A stretch of 64,000 bases of DNA. Origin: Oxalobacteraceae bacterium OTU3CINTB1. Its GTDB lineage: Bacteria > Pseudomonadota > Gammaproteobacteria > Burkholderiales > Burkholderiaceae_D. Where the stretch lies: NCBI GenBank assembly GCA_024123955.1, contig CP099652.1:3534001-3598000 (forward strand), given 5' to 3'. Under the pieces are notes generated by a model. It ran no database searches. It had not been told where the DNA came from and was given only the letters and a program-made list of their open reading frames with translations. A program made the position numbers and the translations under genes. Of the stretch, positions 34,819 to 43,499 are shown piece after piece. The first letter of the stretch is position 1, and the number at the start of each line of letters is the position of its first letter.

Positions 34819-36696
34819 TTATGCCGCGATGATTACTTGTGGATCGGTGCCTTCATACAGCGCCTCGACGACCGCCGCGCGCCGTGTCAGCACCGCCGAC
34901 TGGTTGATCGAACCCTTGTCGGTCATCTCGCGATGATCGACGGACGGCGGTTCGGGTAGCAGCAGCAGGCGGTCGATGCGCATCGACGAACCGCTGGCGT
35001 CCTGGTTCAACAACTTGAGCAGGCGCGCGAACCAGGCCCGCACCGGCGCGCTGGCCAGCACTTCGGCGGCGCTGGCGTCCGGGCCCAGTTCCGACAGCAC
35101 CTGACAATGCTCCATGCGCGGGAACAGCAGCAGGCCGATGGCGTTGCGGTCGATGCCGGTGACCACCGCGTCCAGCACATACGGCGCGGCGGCACTGATC
35201 ACCTTCGCGCGCAGCGGACCGACGCTGACGAAGGTGCCGGTACTGAGCTTGAAGTCCTCGGCGATGCGGCCGTCGAACATGAAGCCCAGTTCCGGCTTTT
35301 CCGGGTCGACGAAGCGCAGGGCGTCGCCGGTGCAGTAGTAGCCATCCTCGTCGAAGACGGCGGCGTTCAAGTCCGGCGCGCGCCAGTAGCCCGGCATCAC
35401 GTGCGGGCCGCTGAAGCGCGCTTCCAGCTTGTCGCCGAACGGCACCAGCTTGACCTTGCAGCCCGGCGCCGGTACGCCGACATAGCCGGCCTTGATGATG
35501 GAGCCGGTGCCGAAGGTGCACGACGGCGACGTCTCCGTCATGCCCAAGCCCGTGATGATGCGTACAGACTCGCCGGTTTCGGCGATGGCGGCGTTGTCCA
35601 GCCTGTCCCAGGCCGCCTGCGACAGGCCGGCGCCGGCGCACAGGAACAGCTTCACGCGCGAGAAGAAGTTGGCGCTCAGTTGGGCGTCGGTCTTCATCGC
35701 GTCGGTCAGCATCTCGAACCCTTTCGGGATATTGAAATACATCGTCGGCGCGATCTCGCGCAGGTTCCTCAGGGTGGTGGGGAAGTCGCGCGGGGTCGGC
35801 TTGCCGTCGTCCAGGTACAGGGTGCCGCCGTTATACAGCACGATGCCGACATTGTGGCTGCCGCCGAAGGTGTGGTTCCATGGCAGCCAGTCCAGCAGCA
35901 CCGGCGGTTCGTCGCCCATGAACGGAAAGGTTTGCAGCAGCATCTGCTGATTGCTGCACAACATACCGTGGGTGGTGGTGACCGCTTTCGGTTTTTTGAT
36001 CGAGCCGGAGGTGAACAGGAACTTGGCGACCGTGTCGACGCCGACGGCGGCATGCGCCGCTTCGACGGTCGACGGCGCCGTGTCGAGCAGCGACTGGAAG
36101 CTGGTGGACTGCTGGCCCGGGACTTCGCCGTGGGCCAGTATCAGTTCCACGTCGGCCGGCATCACCGCCTGGATGGCGCGGGTGTAGGCGGCGCCATCGC
36201 AGGCGAACAGCGCGCCTGGCGTCAGCTTGGCCAGCATTTCCGACAGCTTGGTGAAATCGGTCGCCACCAGACAATACGATGGCGACACCGGTGCATAGGG
36301 AATGCCGGCGTACATGGCTCCCAGCGCGAGCTGGAAGTGTTCCAGGTCGTTACCGGACAGGATCACCAGCGGACGTTCGGCCGACAGGCCGCGATCGAGC
36401 AGCGCCTGGCCGATGCTGCGGGCGCGGCGCAGCACTTCGGCGTACGACAGCCGTATCCATTCGCCGGCGCCGTCGCCATCGGCCGCGCGGCGCGCGACCA
36501 GGGTACGCTCCGGGTGGGCGGCGGCGCCCGATTCCAGGCGGTCGGTAAAGCGCGACGGGAACGCCTCCAGCGGCGTGACGGCGTCCACGTGCCACAGGCC
36601 GTCGGCCTGGTAGGCCGCGATCTGCGGATTGCCCAATCTGACCGGGCGTCGCTTTGCCGTGCCGCCGGGCTGCTCCGCAATCAATGCTTGATTCAT
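34819..36696 (-). CDS. fcs: Feruloyl-CoA synthase
   Basis: 625-aa ANL-superfamily acyl-CoA ligase that activates ferulate (and probably coumarate or caffeate) to its CoA thioester. The AMP-binding signature is FLFTSGSIKKPKAVTTTHGM. LDWLPWNHTFGGSHN, ITGLGMTETSPSCTFGTG and YYCTGDALRFVD are characteristic of the Fcs subgroup, which is longer than general CoA ligases. C-terminal hinge residues follow in FDGRIAEDFKLSTGTFVSVG. Starts 12 bases after vdh. Third gene of the minus-strand operon ech-vdh-fcs-binding protein-esterase, which as a set converts bound ferulate to vanillate and acetyl-CoA. Confidence 0.93.
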   Translation of the reverse strand: MNQALIAEQPGGTAKRRPVRLGNPQIAAYQADGLWHVDAVTPLEAFPSRFTDRLESGAAAHPERTLVARRAADGDGAGEWIRLSYAEVLRRARSIGQALLDRGLSAERPLVILSGNDLEHFQLALGAMYAGIPYAPVSPSYCLVATDFTKLSEMLAKLTPGALFACDGAAYTRAIQAVMPADVELILAHGEVPGQQSTSFQSLLDTAPSTVEAAHAAVGVDTVAKFLFTSGSIKKPKAVTTTHGMLCSNQQMLLQTFPFMGDEPPVLLDWLPWNHTFGGSHNVGIVLYNGGTLYLDDGKPTPRDFPTTLRNLREIAPTMYFNIPKGFEMLTDAMKTDAQLSANFFSRVKLFLCAGAGLSQAAWDRLDNAAIAETGESVRIITGLGMTETSPSCTFGTGSIIKAGYVGVPAPGCKVKLVPFGDKLEARFSGPHVMPGYWRAPDLNAAVFDEDGYYCTGDALRFVDPEKPELGFMFDGRIAEDFKLSTGTFVSVGPLRAKVISAAAPYVLDAVVTGIDRNAIGLLLFPRMEHCQVLSELGPDASAAEVLASAPVRAWFARLLKLLNQDASGSSMRIDRLLLLPEPPSVDHREMTDKGSINQSAVLTRRAAVVEALYEGTDPQVIIAA

Positions 36697-36708
36697 GCGG
36701 AGCTCCTG

Positions 36709-38154
36709 TCAGATCGGATAGTGGCGCGAGGTGGTCTGGATCGTGATCCAGCGCAGCTCCGTGAACTCGGCGATGGCCGCCTTGCCGCCGAAACGCCCGT
36801 AGCCACTACCTTTGACGCCGCCGAACGGCATTTGCGCCTCATCGTGCACGGTCGGACCATTGATGTGGCAGATGCCCGATTCGATGCGGCGCGCGACGGC
36901 CATCGCGCGGCCGATGTCGCGGCTGAAGACCGCCGACGACAGGCCGTACTCGCTGTCGTTGGCCAGCGCGATGGCTTCCTCGTCGGTGTCGAAGCGCAGG
37001 ATCGAGACGATAGGGCCGAACGACTCCTCCTGATAGACCTTCATTTCGGGCGTGACGCCGTCGACGATGGCCGGCTGCATGATGTTGCCGACCACTTCGG
37101 CCGAGCTTTGCGTGACCTTGGCGCCGCGATCGCGGGCGTCCTGCAGCATGGCGGCAACGCGGGTGGTGGCCGATGGATCGATCATGCCGGACAGCGGCGC
37201 GTCGCTTTGCGCCGCTTTCAACGTCGCGGTCTTGGCGGCTAGTTTTTCCAGGAAGGCCGGCGCCACTTTGTTGTCGACCAAAATGCGGTCGGCCGACATG
37301 CAGATCTGGCCCTGGTTGAAGAAGGCGCTGAACGCGGCCGCTTCCACGGCTTCGTCCAGGTCCGCGTCGTCCAGGATCAGCAGAGGGTTCTTGCCGCCCA
37401 GTTCCAGCAAAACGGGTTTCAGGTGGCGGGCGCAATGCTGGGCGATGATGCGGCCGACATTGGTCGAACCGGTGAAGTTGACGCGGCGGACGGCCGGCGC
37501 GGCGATCAAACGCTCCACTACCTGCGGCGCATCCTGCGGCGCGTTGGTGAGGATGTTGACGACGCCCGGCGCGAACCCTGCTTCCTCGAACACGGTGCCG
37601 ATCAGGCGGTGCAGCGCCGGGCACAATTCGGAAGCTTTGAGGATCACGGTATTGCCGCAGGCGAGCGGCATGGCGATAGCGCGGGTGCCCAGGATGATCG
37701 GGGCGTTCCACGGCGCCAGGCCGACCACCACGCCGCACGCCTGGCGCAGGCCCATGGCCATCGAGCCGGGGACGTCGGACGGAATGACCTCGCCGCTGAT
37801 CTGGGTGGTCATCGACGCCGCCTCGCGCAGCATGTTCCCCGCGAGCGTGACATTGAACTGGTACCACATCGGGCTGCCGCCGGCTTCGGCGACGCCGCGC
37901 GCGACGAATTCGGCGCGGTATTTTTCCATCGTGTCGGCGGCTTTAAGCAGCAGGGCGCGGCGGGCGCCGGGCGCCATCGCAGACCATGCGGGAAAGGCTT
38001 CCTGCGCGGCCTTCACTGCGCGGTCGACATCGGCCAGTTGGGCGGCTGCGGCGCGGGTGACCACTTCGCCGGTGGCGGGGCTGCGCCGTTCGAAGCTTGC
38101 TTTGTCCTGGGCGGCGGCGCCTTGGCCGCCGATCAGCAGATCGGTGTCAAACAT
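36709..38154 (-). CDS. vdh: Vanillin dehydrogenase (aldehyde dehydrogenase)
   Basis: 481-aa NAD(P)-dependent aldehyde dehydrogenase that oxidises vanillin, the product of the hydratase/lyase, to vanillate. Typical ALDH elements are GLAPWNAPIILGTRAIAMPLACGNTV, FTGSTNVGRIIA, the catalytic Glu in LLELGGKNPLLIL, the catalytic Cys in FFNQGQICMSADRI and the C-terminal EESFGPIVSILRF. GLRQACGVVVGLAPWNAP and the operon position fit the vanillin/benzaldehyde dehydrogenase branch. The ribosome-binding site is clear (AAAGGAGAC). Vanillate demethylase is not in the window, so vanillate must be handled elsewhere. Confidence 0.92.
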   Translation of the reverse strand: MFDTDLLIGGQGAAAQDKASFERRSPATGEVVTRAAAAQLADVDRAVKAAQEAFPAWSAMAPGARRALLLKAADTMEKYRAEFVARGVAEAGGSPMWYQFNVTLAGNMLREAASMTTQISGEVIPSDVPGSMAMGLRQACGVVVGLAPWNAPIILGTRAIAMPLACGNTVILKASELCPALHRLIGTVFEEAGFAPGVVNILTNAPQDAPQVVERLIAAPAVRRVNFTGSTNVGRIIAQHCARHLKPVLLELGGKNPLLILDDADLDEAVEAAAFSAFFNQGQICMSADRILVDNKVAPAFLEKLAAKTATLKAAQSDAPLSGMIDPSATTRVAAMLQDARDRGAKVTQSSAEVVGNIMQPAIVDGVTPEMKVYQEESFGPIVSILRFDTDEEAIALANDSEYGLSSAVFSRDIGRAMAVARRIESGICHINGPTVHDEAQMPFGGVKGSGYGRFGGKAAIAEFTELRWITIQTTSRHYPI

Positions 38155-38183
38155 GGTTGTCTCCTTTATTTTTATTGTAGAGT

Positions 38184-39017
38184 TTAGCCGCGTTTGAAAG
38201 TCTGCAGACCTGGCTTGATCGTCTTATCATCCAGGAACTGCTTGAGGCCTTGCGCGCGTCCTTTTTCCGGATCGCGGTAGTTGGACTGGTCGACCTTTGC
38301 GTACAGGTAGTCTTCGTTCTGGTCCCAATTCAGTTCGCGGCAGCGCTTGAAGCCGTTCTTGGCGATGCGCAGCACGGTCGGCGCCTTGGCCAGCAGTTTT
38401 TCGGCCAGCGCGATGACTTCGTCGCGCAGCTGGGCGCGTGGCACGCTCTTGTTGATCAGGCCCATGGCGGCCGCTTCCTGGCCGGTGAAGGTGTCGCCGG
38501 TCATGATGTAGTGCAGCGCCTGGCGATGGCCCATGGTGTCGGCGACGGCTTTGCTGACCAGGTTACCGGGCGGGATGCCCCAGTTGATCTCGGACAGGCC
38601 GAACACCGCTTCGTCGGCGGCGATGGCCAGGTCGCACGCGACCAGCGGCGAGAACGCGCCGCCGAAGCACCAGCCGTTGACCATGGCGATGGTCGGCTTG
38701 CTGTACATGCGCAGCAGCTTCCATTGCCACTGCGAGCAGTCGCGGCGCAGGCGCTCCTGGAAAATCTCCGGCTTGCCGTCGTTCTCGCGGAAGTATTCTT
38801 TCAGGTCCATGCCGGCGGTCCAGGCGTCGCCGGCGCCGGTCAGCACAATCACTTGCGCCTCCTCGTCCAGTTCCAGCGTTTCCAGAACGTCGATCATCTC
38901 GCGGTTCAGGGTCGGGCTCATGGCGTTGCGCTTGTCGGGGCGGTTCAGGGTGATCCAGCCGATACCTTTTTCAACATCGACCTTGACGGTTTCCCAGCGG
39001 GCTTCATATTTGGACAT
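38184..39017 (-). CDS. ech: Feruloyl-CoA hydratase/lyase (4-hydroxycinnamoyl-CoA)
   Basis: 277-aa crotonase-fold enzyme that hydrates feruloyl-CoA and cleaves it to vanillin and acetyl-CoA. The whole sequence matches the HCHL family: WITLNRPDKRNAMSPTLNREM, VLTGAGDAWTAGMDLKEYFRE (oxyanion loop), SKPTIAMVNGWCFGGAFSPLVACDLAIAADEA and FGLSEINWGIPPGNLVSKAV with the catalytic Glu. First gene of the operon, with AAGGAG before the ATG and a divergent MarR regulator 105 bases away. Confidence 0.95.
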   Translation of the reverse strand: MSKYEARWETVKVDVEKGIGWITLNRPDKRNAMSPTLNREMIDVLETLELDEEAQVIVLTGAGDAWTAGMDLKEYFRENDGKPEIFQERLRRDCSQWQWKLLRMYSKPTIAMVNGWCFGGAFSPLVACDLAIAADEAVFGLSEINWGIPPGNLVSKAVADTMGHRQALHYIMTGDTFTGQEAAAMGLINKSVPRAQLRDEVIALAEKLLAKAPTVLRIAKNGFKRCRELNWDQNEDYLYAKVDQSNYRDPEKGRAQGLKQFLDDKTIKPGLQTFKRG

Positions 39018-39058
39018 ACAATGTGTCTCCTTTTAGTTCGCTAATGTTTGGTTTTAAG

Positions 39059-39075
39059 TATCAGGCTACCTGATA
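39059..39075. promoter_or_regulatory. MarR-type operator in the ferulate divergent region
   Basis: TATCAGG-CTA-CCTGATA is a perfect 7-bp inverted repeat with a 3-base spacer, the size and shape of MarR-family sites. It lies in the ech/marR intergenic region, just downstream of the predicted ech promoter start, where a bound regulator would block transcription. Hydroxycinnamoyl-CoA-responsive MarR regulators of this kind are known in other ferulate operons. Confidence 0.6.
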
Positions 39076-39083
39076 TGTGACTT

Positions 39084-39112
39084 ATACTATACCCACCTCT
39101 TTTGTTTTACAA
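39084..39112 (-). promoter_or_regulatory. Predicted promoter of the ferulate operon
   Basis: On the minus strand TTGTAA (39112-39107), a 17-base spacer and TAGTAT (39089-39084) give a moderate sigma-70 promoter pointing toward ech. The start point would fall near 39077, at the edge of the operator dyad. Confidence 0.4.
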
Positions 39113-39122
39113 GAAAATTTTT

Positions 39123-39578
39123 ATGGTCAAAGCAGATTTTTCCGATAGCACTAAACCGTTGGGGCTGGCCTACCTTGTGGGGCGTCTCGATCACGTGTTG
39201 AACAAGCGCCTGCGCGATTGTTGCGCGCCGGCCGGCGTGACGGTGCCGCAGTACACGGCGTTGTCGGTGTTCCGGGCGCAGGGTGCGTTATCGAATGCGC
39301 AGCTGGCGGTGCGGACGATGGTGTCGCCGCAATCGGCCAACGAGATGGTGAAGTCGATTGAAGCGAAGGGCTGGATCGAGCGCACGCCCGATCCCTCGCA
39401 CGGCCGCATCATCCAGATCCAGCTGACGGAAGCCGGGCACGCGATCCTGGCGCAATGCGACGGCAAGGTGAGGGAAGTGGAGATGCAGATGTTCCCCGAC
39501 ATGGATCACGAGGAACGCGTGCGCCTGCATGGGCTGCTGCGCGGCGCGGTGCGCGCGCTTAGTCTCGAAGGTATTTGA
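39123..39578 (+). CDS. MarR-family regulator of ferulate catabolism
   Basis: 151-aa winged-helix regulator. The DNA-binding core is recognisable: VTVPQYTALSVFRAQGALSNAQLAVRTMVSPQSANEMVKSIEAKGWIER, then the wing PDPSHGRIIQIQLTEAG. It is divergent from the ech-vdh-fcs operon with a MarR-type dyad between, so it probably represses that operon and is released by feruloyl-CoA or ferulate; this is inference from related systems. ATG 39123 is used because a TTG 21 bases upstream would add only a short unconserved extension. Confidence 0.88.
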   Translation: MVKADFSDSTKPLGLAYLVGRLDHVLNKRLRDCCAPAGVTVPQYTALSVFRAQGALSNAQLAVRTMVSPQSANEMVKSIEAKGWIERTPDPSHGRIIQIQLTEAGHAILAQCDGKVREVEMQMFPDMDHEERVRLHGLLRGAVRALSLEGI

Positions 39579-39587
39579 GTAGGCCGC

Positions 39588-40892
39588 TCACTGGCGCCGG
39601 GGCCACACGCTTTCCATCAACGGCTTGACGCTCAAGCCATGGACCACGATCGACAGCATGATGACGAACAGCGAAATGTGCGTCAGGCGTTGCGCCAGGT
39701 CCGGTGCCAACCCCTGTTCGATCGCGTACATCAGGTAGTAGATGGAGCCGATGCCGCGCACGCCGAACCACGCCGTCATCGCGCGTAGCCGCATGCTGGT
39801 GTCGCCGCCCGCCAGGCCGAGGAATACGCTGGCCGGACGCGCGATGAAGAACAGGAAGGCGGCCATCCAGACCGCATCCCAATCCATGTTATGCAGCGAG
39901 ATCATGCCGCCCAGTAGCAGCACCAGGGTCAGTTCGGACAGGCGTTCCAGGTGCTCCTTGAATACCAGCGACTCGGTGCTGACGGTCATCGGCACTTCGT
40001 GCGTTTCGCTGCTCCTGGCGGCGGCCGATTTGGCCACGTCCTGCTCCAGCAAGCCTTGACGGTCCTTGGGCGCGCCGGCCAGCACCAACTCGGTCTGGCG
40101 CAGCGCCACGGCGGCGAAGAACACCGCCAGGAAGCCCCACGCGTGTATCAGGCTGGAGACGCCGTAGACCACCGCGATCAGGCCCAGTCCCACCAGGTCG
40201 TCCATGATTTCGTGCTGCGGTTTGATGATGCGCAGGCGCCAGCCCAGGCGCGCCGTCAGGGTGCCGCCCAGGTAGCCCACGGCGATTGCCGCCCCGGTCG
40301 CCCAGACCACGTCGACCAGGAACCAGCGCCAGTGATACGCGCCGGTGTCGTCGCCCATGCCCAGCATGGCCAGACCGAGGAACACGAATGGGAAGGCGCT
40401 GCCGTCGTTCATGCCGGCCTCGCAGGTGAGCGTGAAGCGCAGCTGGTCCTTGTCGCCCGCGTGGCGCACCTGGACGTCGGTGGCCAGCACCGGATCGGTC
40501 GGTGCCAATATGCCGCCCAACAGGATGCCGGCGCCCAGCGGCAGGCCGAGGACGAAGAAGCCGAAGGCAGCCACCAGCGCCACCGTCAACGTCATCGAGA
40601 CCCAGGCCAGCCGCAGCGGCGCGTCCCAGTGGCGCAGCTTGAACGGCACCGGCATCTTGATACCGGCGGAGAACAGCGAAATCAGGATGGCAATCTCGGT
40701 CAGTACCTCCAGCAGGTCCGATTGCAGCATCGGGTCGAAGTCGAGGATGTTGAACACGGTCGGTCCGAGCAGGATGCCGAAGCCGAGATAGACCATCGCC
40801 GATGTGAACGGCGAGCGCGAGATGGTGGTCGCCGCCAGGCCGCGCGCGAGCATCAGCAGGCCGACCAGCAGGAACCAGTGGTTGGTGTTCAC
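39588..40892 (-). CDS. Cation:proton antiporter (CPA1 family)
   Basis: 434-aa inner-membrane antiporter, about 12 hydrophobic segments, exchanging Na+ or K+ for protons. Core CPA motifs are visible: LGFGILLGPTVF, GILAPTDPVLATDVQV (the conserved Asp in the PTDPV motif), EAGMNDGSAFPFVFLGLA (the ND ion-binding pair) and TAWFGVRGIGSIYYLMYAI. The start is GTG, overlapping the stop of a 25-codon upstream frame. It ends 9 bases from the convergent marR gene. No linked regulator is evident. Confidence 0.88.
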   Translation of the reverse strand: MNTNHWFLLVGLLMLARGLAATTISRSPFTSAMVYLGFGILLGPTVFNILDFDPMLQSDLLEVLTEIAILISLFSAGIKMPVPFKLRHWDAPLRLAWVSMTLTVALVAAFGFFVLGLPLGAGILLGGILAPTDPVLATDVQVRHAGDKDQLRFTLTCEAGMNDGSAFPFVFLGLAMLGMGDDTGAYHWRWFLVDVVWATGAAIAVGYLGGTLTARLGWRLRIIKPQHEIMDDLVGLGLIAVVYGVSSLIHAWGFLAVFFAAVALRQTELVLAGAPKDRQGLLEQDVAKSAAARSSETHEVPMTVSTESLVFKEHLERLSELTLVLLLGGMISLHNMDWDAVWMAAFLFFIARPASVFLGLAGGDTSMRLRAMTAWFGVRGIGSIYYLMYAIEQGLAPDLAQRLTHISLFVIMLSIVVHGLSVKPLMESVWPRRQ

Positions 40893-40966
40893 GCGGTCTC
40901 CGGGCTTGGGCCGAGCGGACGCCAGATGTTGGCTGGATCGAAAGGTTGCTTGCGGTATTTTTTCAT
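40889..40966 (-). CDS. Putative 25-residue peptide coupled to the antiporter gene
   Basis: A short minus-strand frame (MKKYRKQPFDPANIWRPLG... ending PETA) starts at an ATG with GAGGAG 11 bases upstream. It ends in a GTGA overlap with the GTG start of the antiporter, so translation would be coupled. The peptide is basic with an aromatic/proline core and no membrane segment. It could be a leader for translational control or a small accessory peptide. It is unproven and I know no homologue. Confidence 0.45.
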   Translation of the reverse strand: MKKYRKQPFDPANIWRPLGPSPETA

Positions 40967-41041
40967 TGGGGGCGATACTCCTCGGATAAGAATAGGAAGA
41001 TCGTCCGCGACTGTCTGTGGGCTAGTGCACACGTAAGCGAA

Positions 41042-41818
41042 CTACAACGCCGGCGGCACGCTTTTTTCTCCCCACCACTTGCGGTAATTGACGGCGTAGT
41101 CGCCCGTCTTGACGTAATCGGCAACGAAGCCATTGACGAACTTGAGCAGCTCCGGATCGCCCTTCGCCATGGCGATGCCGATCGGGGTCTGGCCGTGGAT
41201 CCCCGGCAGCACGCCGAGCTGGTCGTTCTTGCTGGCGAGGTAATCGAGCAGCGACGAATCCTCTATCCCGGCGTCGACGCGCTTTTGCTTGAGCAGCAGC
41301 ACGCCGTCCGGCGCGAAATTGTCGGTATAGACGAATATCGCCTGCGGCGCCGACTGCTTCAGGAAGGCGTCCGCCGTGGTGCCGCGACCGACCACCACAC
41401 GTTTGCCCGTCAGATCCGCCAATGTCCTGATCCCGGCGCTTTTCTGCACAATCACGCGCAGCCCGGCCATGTTGTATGGCTTGGAAAAGTCGACCACGCG
41501 CGCCCGTTGCGGCGTGATCGATACGTTGGCCACCACCAGGTCCAGCTGCTTCGACATCAGCATCGAGATGCGCGCGTCCGCCGAAACGTCCGAGAACCGC
41601 ACCGGCACGCCGAGCCTGGCCGCGAGCTGCGTGGCGACATCGACGTCGTACCCGACCGGCTCATTCTTCCCGTTGCGGAATCCAACCGGCTCGCCACCGA
41701 GCGAAACCCCGATCCGCACGTAGCCGCGCGCTTTGATCTCTTCGATGCGGCCGGCGACGGCGGAACCGGCGATCATGGTCAGGACCGCGATGGCGGCGAT
41801 GCGTTTCAATTGCGGCAT
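41042..41818 (-). CDS. Amino-acid-type ABC transporter substrate-binding protein
   Basis: 258-aa periplasmic binding protein of SBP family 3. It has a signal peptide (LKRIAAIAVLTMIAGSAVAG), then RGYVRIGVSLGGEPVGF, GYDVDVATQLAARLG, DLVVANVSITPQRARVVDFSKPY and GKRVVVGRGTTADAFL. It is the last gene of the minus-strand set permease-permease-ATPase-glycosylasparaginase-binding protein, whose order places a hydrolase inside the transporter operon. The ligand is probably an amino acid or a glycosylated amino acid such as GlcNAc-Asn, an inference from the neighbouring enzyme. Confidence 0.87.
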   Translation of the reverse strand: MPQLKRIAAIAVLTMIAGSAVAGRIEEIKARGYVRIGVSLGGEPVGFRNGKNEPVGYDVDVATQLAARLGVPVRFSDVSADARISMLMSKQLDLVVANVSITPQRARVVDFSKPYNMAGLRVIVQKSAGIRTLADLTGKRVVVGRGTTADAFLKQSAPQAIFVYTDNFAPDGVLLLKQKRVDAGIEDSSLLDYLASKNDQLGVLPGIHGQTPIGIAMAKGDPELLKFVNGFVADYVKTGDYAVNYRKWWGEKSVPPAL

Positions 41819-41840
41819 GTCGATTCCTTATTTAGGTTTT

Positions 41841-42761
41841 TTACACAGCGCTGGCGACGCGTAGTTCCGGCGCGGCCATGCGTTCGTCCCAATACCAGTA
41901 ACGTATCTCCTCGTCGCAGCGGAAGCTGACAACCTTGTGATCGCCCGTCGCGTCCATGGCGTGGATGACGACTCCCGCCAGGAAGCCGGTCTTCAACTCG
42001 CCTAGTTCCTCGACCGCCAGCTTGACGGCGTCGTCGAGCGAGTGGCCGAGCCGCAGTGCCAGCACGATGCTGCGCGAAGTCCCGCAGCGCATCGTCATCT
42101 CGCCGGTGTGGGTGCAGGCGGCAGCGCCGTACCGGCTATCGGCGTAGAATCCGGCGCCGACGATGGGCGAGTCGCCCAGACGGCCCGGATACTTCCACGC
42201 CCAGCCGGAGGTCGAGGTAACCACGCCCAGTCCCTGCGAGGCGTCGCGGGCGAGGAAAACGGTGGTGTCGCGCACCCGTTCCGGGTCGGTGATCGTGTTG
42301 CTGAGCGGGGCGAGGGCGATGTCGGGGAAGGCGGCCAGCTGCTCCGGCGTCATTTCCTTCTGCAGGCGTTCCCACCATACGCGCTTGCTGTCCGGGTGCA
42401 GCGTGTCGTCGACCGCGAATCCGCGCTCGGTGGCGAAACGGCGCGCGCCGGCGCCCGTCAGCATCACGTGCGGCAGGTGCTTCATGACCTCGTGCGCGAG
42501 CGCGGACACGGGCAACGTGGCAGGCACGGCGCCGACCGCGCCGACGTCGCGCGTGGTGCCGTCCATGACGCCGGCGTCGAACTCCATCTCGCCCAGCATA
42601 TTGGGCCAGCCGCCGTAGCCGACGCTGCGCACCTTGGCTTCGCGTTCGACCTTGGCGATGCCGGCGATCATGGCGTCGATGCCGGCGCCGTCTCGTTTGA
42701 GCAGATCTACGGTGGTGTCGAAGCCGGGCCAGGCCTCGGCGTTGGCAAGCAGCATTTTCAT
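41841..42761 (-). CDS. N4-(beta-N-acetylglucosaminyl)-L-asparaginase (glycosylasparaginase)
   Basis: 306-aa N-terminal-nucleophile hydrolase that splits GlcNAc-asparagine into aspartate and a glycosylamine. The precursor is expected to cut itself before the catalytic Thr in RVRDTTVFLARD (about residue 161). Family stretches are SVGYGGWPNMLGEMEFDAGVMDG near the N-terminus and TSTSGWAWKYPGRLGDSPIVGAG and TGEMTMRCGTSR after the nucleophile. There is no signal peptide, so it acts in the cytoplasm after import. Its ATG shares one base with the ATPase stop (TGATG). Location inside an amino-acid ABC operon implies that the substrate is imported by it. Confidence 0.9.
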   Translation of the reverse strand: MKMLLANAEAWPGFDTTVDLLKRDGAGIDAMIAGIAKVEREAKVRSVGYGGWPNMLGEMEFDAGVMDGTTRDVGAVGAVPATLPVSALAHEVMKHLPHVMLTGAGARRFATERGFAVDDTLHPDSKRVWWERLQKEMTPEQLAAFPDIALAPLSNTITDPERVRDTTVFLARDASQGLGVVTSTSGWAWKYPGRLGDSPIVGAGFYADSRYGAAACTHTGEMTMRCGTSRSIVLALRLGHSLDDAVKLAVEELGELKTGFLAGVVIHAMDATGDHKVVSFRCDEEIRYWYWDERMAAPELRVASAV

Positions 42762-43498
42762 CAATGGTCTTTCTTCATCTTGGAGAGGAATTGGGCGATG
42801 CGCGGGTGCGCCAGTCCGCCGTCGGCGGCGAAGAATTCCGCCGTCGGCAGGTCGGCCAGCAGGCGGCCCTGTTCGAGGAAGACGATGCGGTTGGAGATCT
42901 GGCGGGCGAAGTCGATTTCGTGGGTGACGAACAGCATCGTCGTGCCGGCCGCCGCCAGCCTGGCGAGGATGTCCAGCACCTCGGCGGTCATCTCGGGATC
43001 GAGCGCGCTGGTGACTTCGTCGAGTAGCAGGTAGCGCGGCTTCATGGCCAGCGCGCGGCAGATGCCGACGCGCTGGCGCTGGCCGCCGGATAATTGTGCG
43101 GGGTAGGCGTCCGCGCGGTCCGACAGGCCGACGGAGGCCAGCAGCTCGCGGGCGGCGTCTTCGGCCTCGCGCCGCGGCACCTTCAGCACTTCGACCGGCG
43201 CCAGCGTGATGTTTTGCAGCGCCGTCATGTGCGGGTACAGGTGGAACAACTGGAACACGGTGCCCGAGCAGCGGCGCGCCTGTTGCAGTTGTTTGGGATC
43301 GTCGACGCGGAAGCCGTCGATGGCGATGCTGCCCTTGTCCAGTTTCTCCAACCCGTTGATGCAGCGGATCAGCGTGGACTTGCCCGAACCGCTGGCGCCC
43401 AGTATGGAGACCACTTCGCCCGGCGCGACGCGCAGATTGACGCCATCGAGCACCTTGGTCTGGCCGAAGCTTTTGCCGACGCCTTCGATTTGAATCAT
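42761..43498 (-). CDS. Amino-acid-type ABC transporter ATPase
   Basis: 245-aa ATPase of the polar amino acid transporter class. Walker A GASGSGKST at about residue 35, Q-loop region FQLFHLYPHMTALQN, signature LSGGQRQRVGICRALA, Walker B YLLLDEVTSALDPEM and switch His in FVTHEIDF. One base separates it from the upstream permease gene. It couples ATP hydrolysis to uptake through the two permeases encoded upstream. Confidence 0.93.
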   Translation of the reverse strand: MIQIEGVGKSFGQTKVLDGVNLRVAPGEVVSILGASGSGKSTLIRCINGLEKLDKGSIAIDGFRVDDPKQLQQARRCSGTVFQLFHLYPHMTALQNITLAPVEVLKVPRREAEDAARELLASVGLSDRADAYPAQLSGGQRQRVGICRALAMKPRYLLLDEVTSALDPEMTAEVLDILARLAAAGTTMLFVTHEIDFARQISNRIVFLEQGRLLADLPTAEFFAADGGLAHPRIAQFLSKMKKDH

Positions 43499-43499
43499 G

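Noticed and set aside
35107..37242. 711-residue + strand frame
   Set aside because: It is antisense to fcs and vdh, whose families and ribosome-binding sites are clear; the frame has no recognisable motif.
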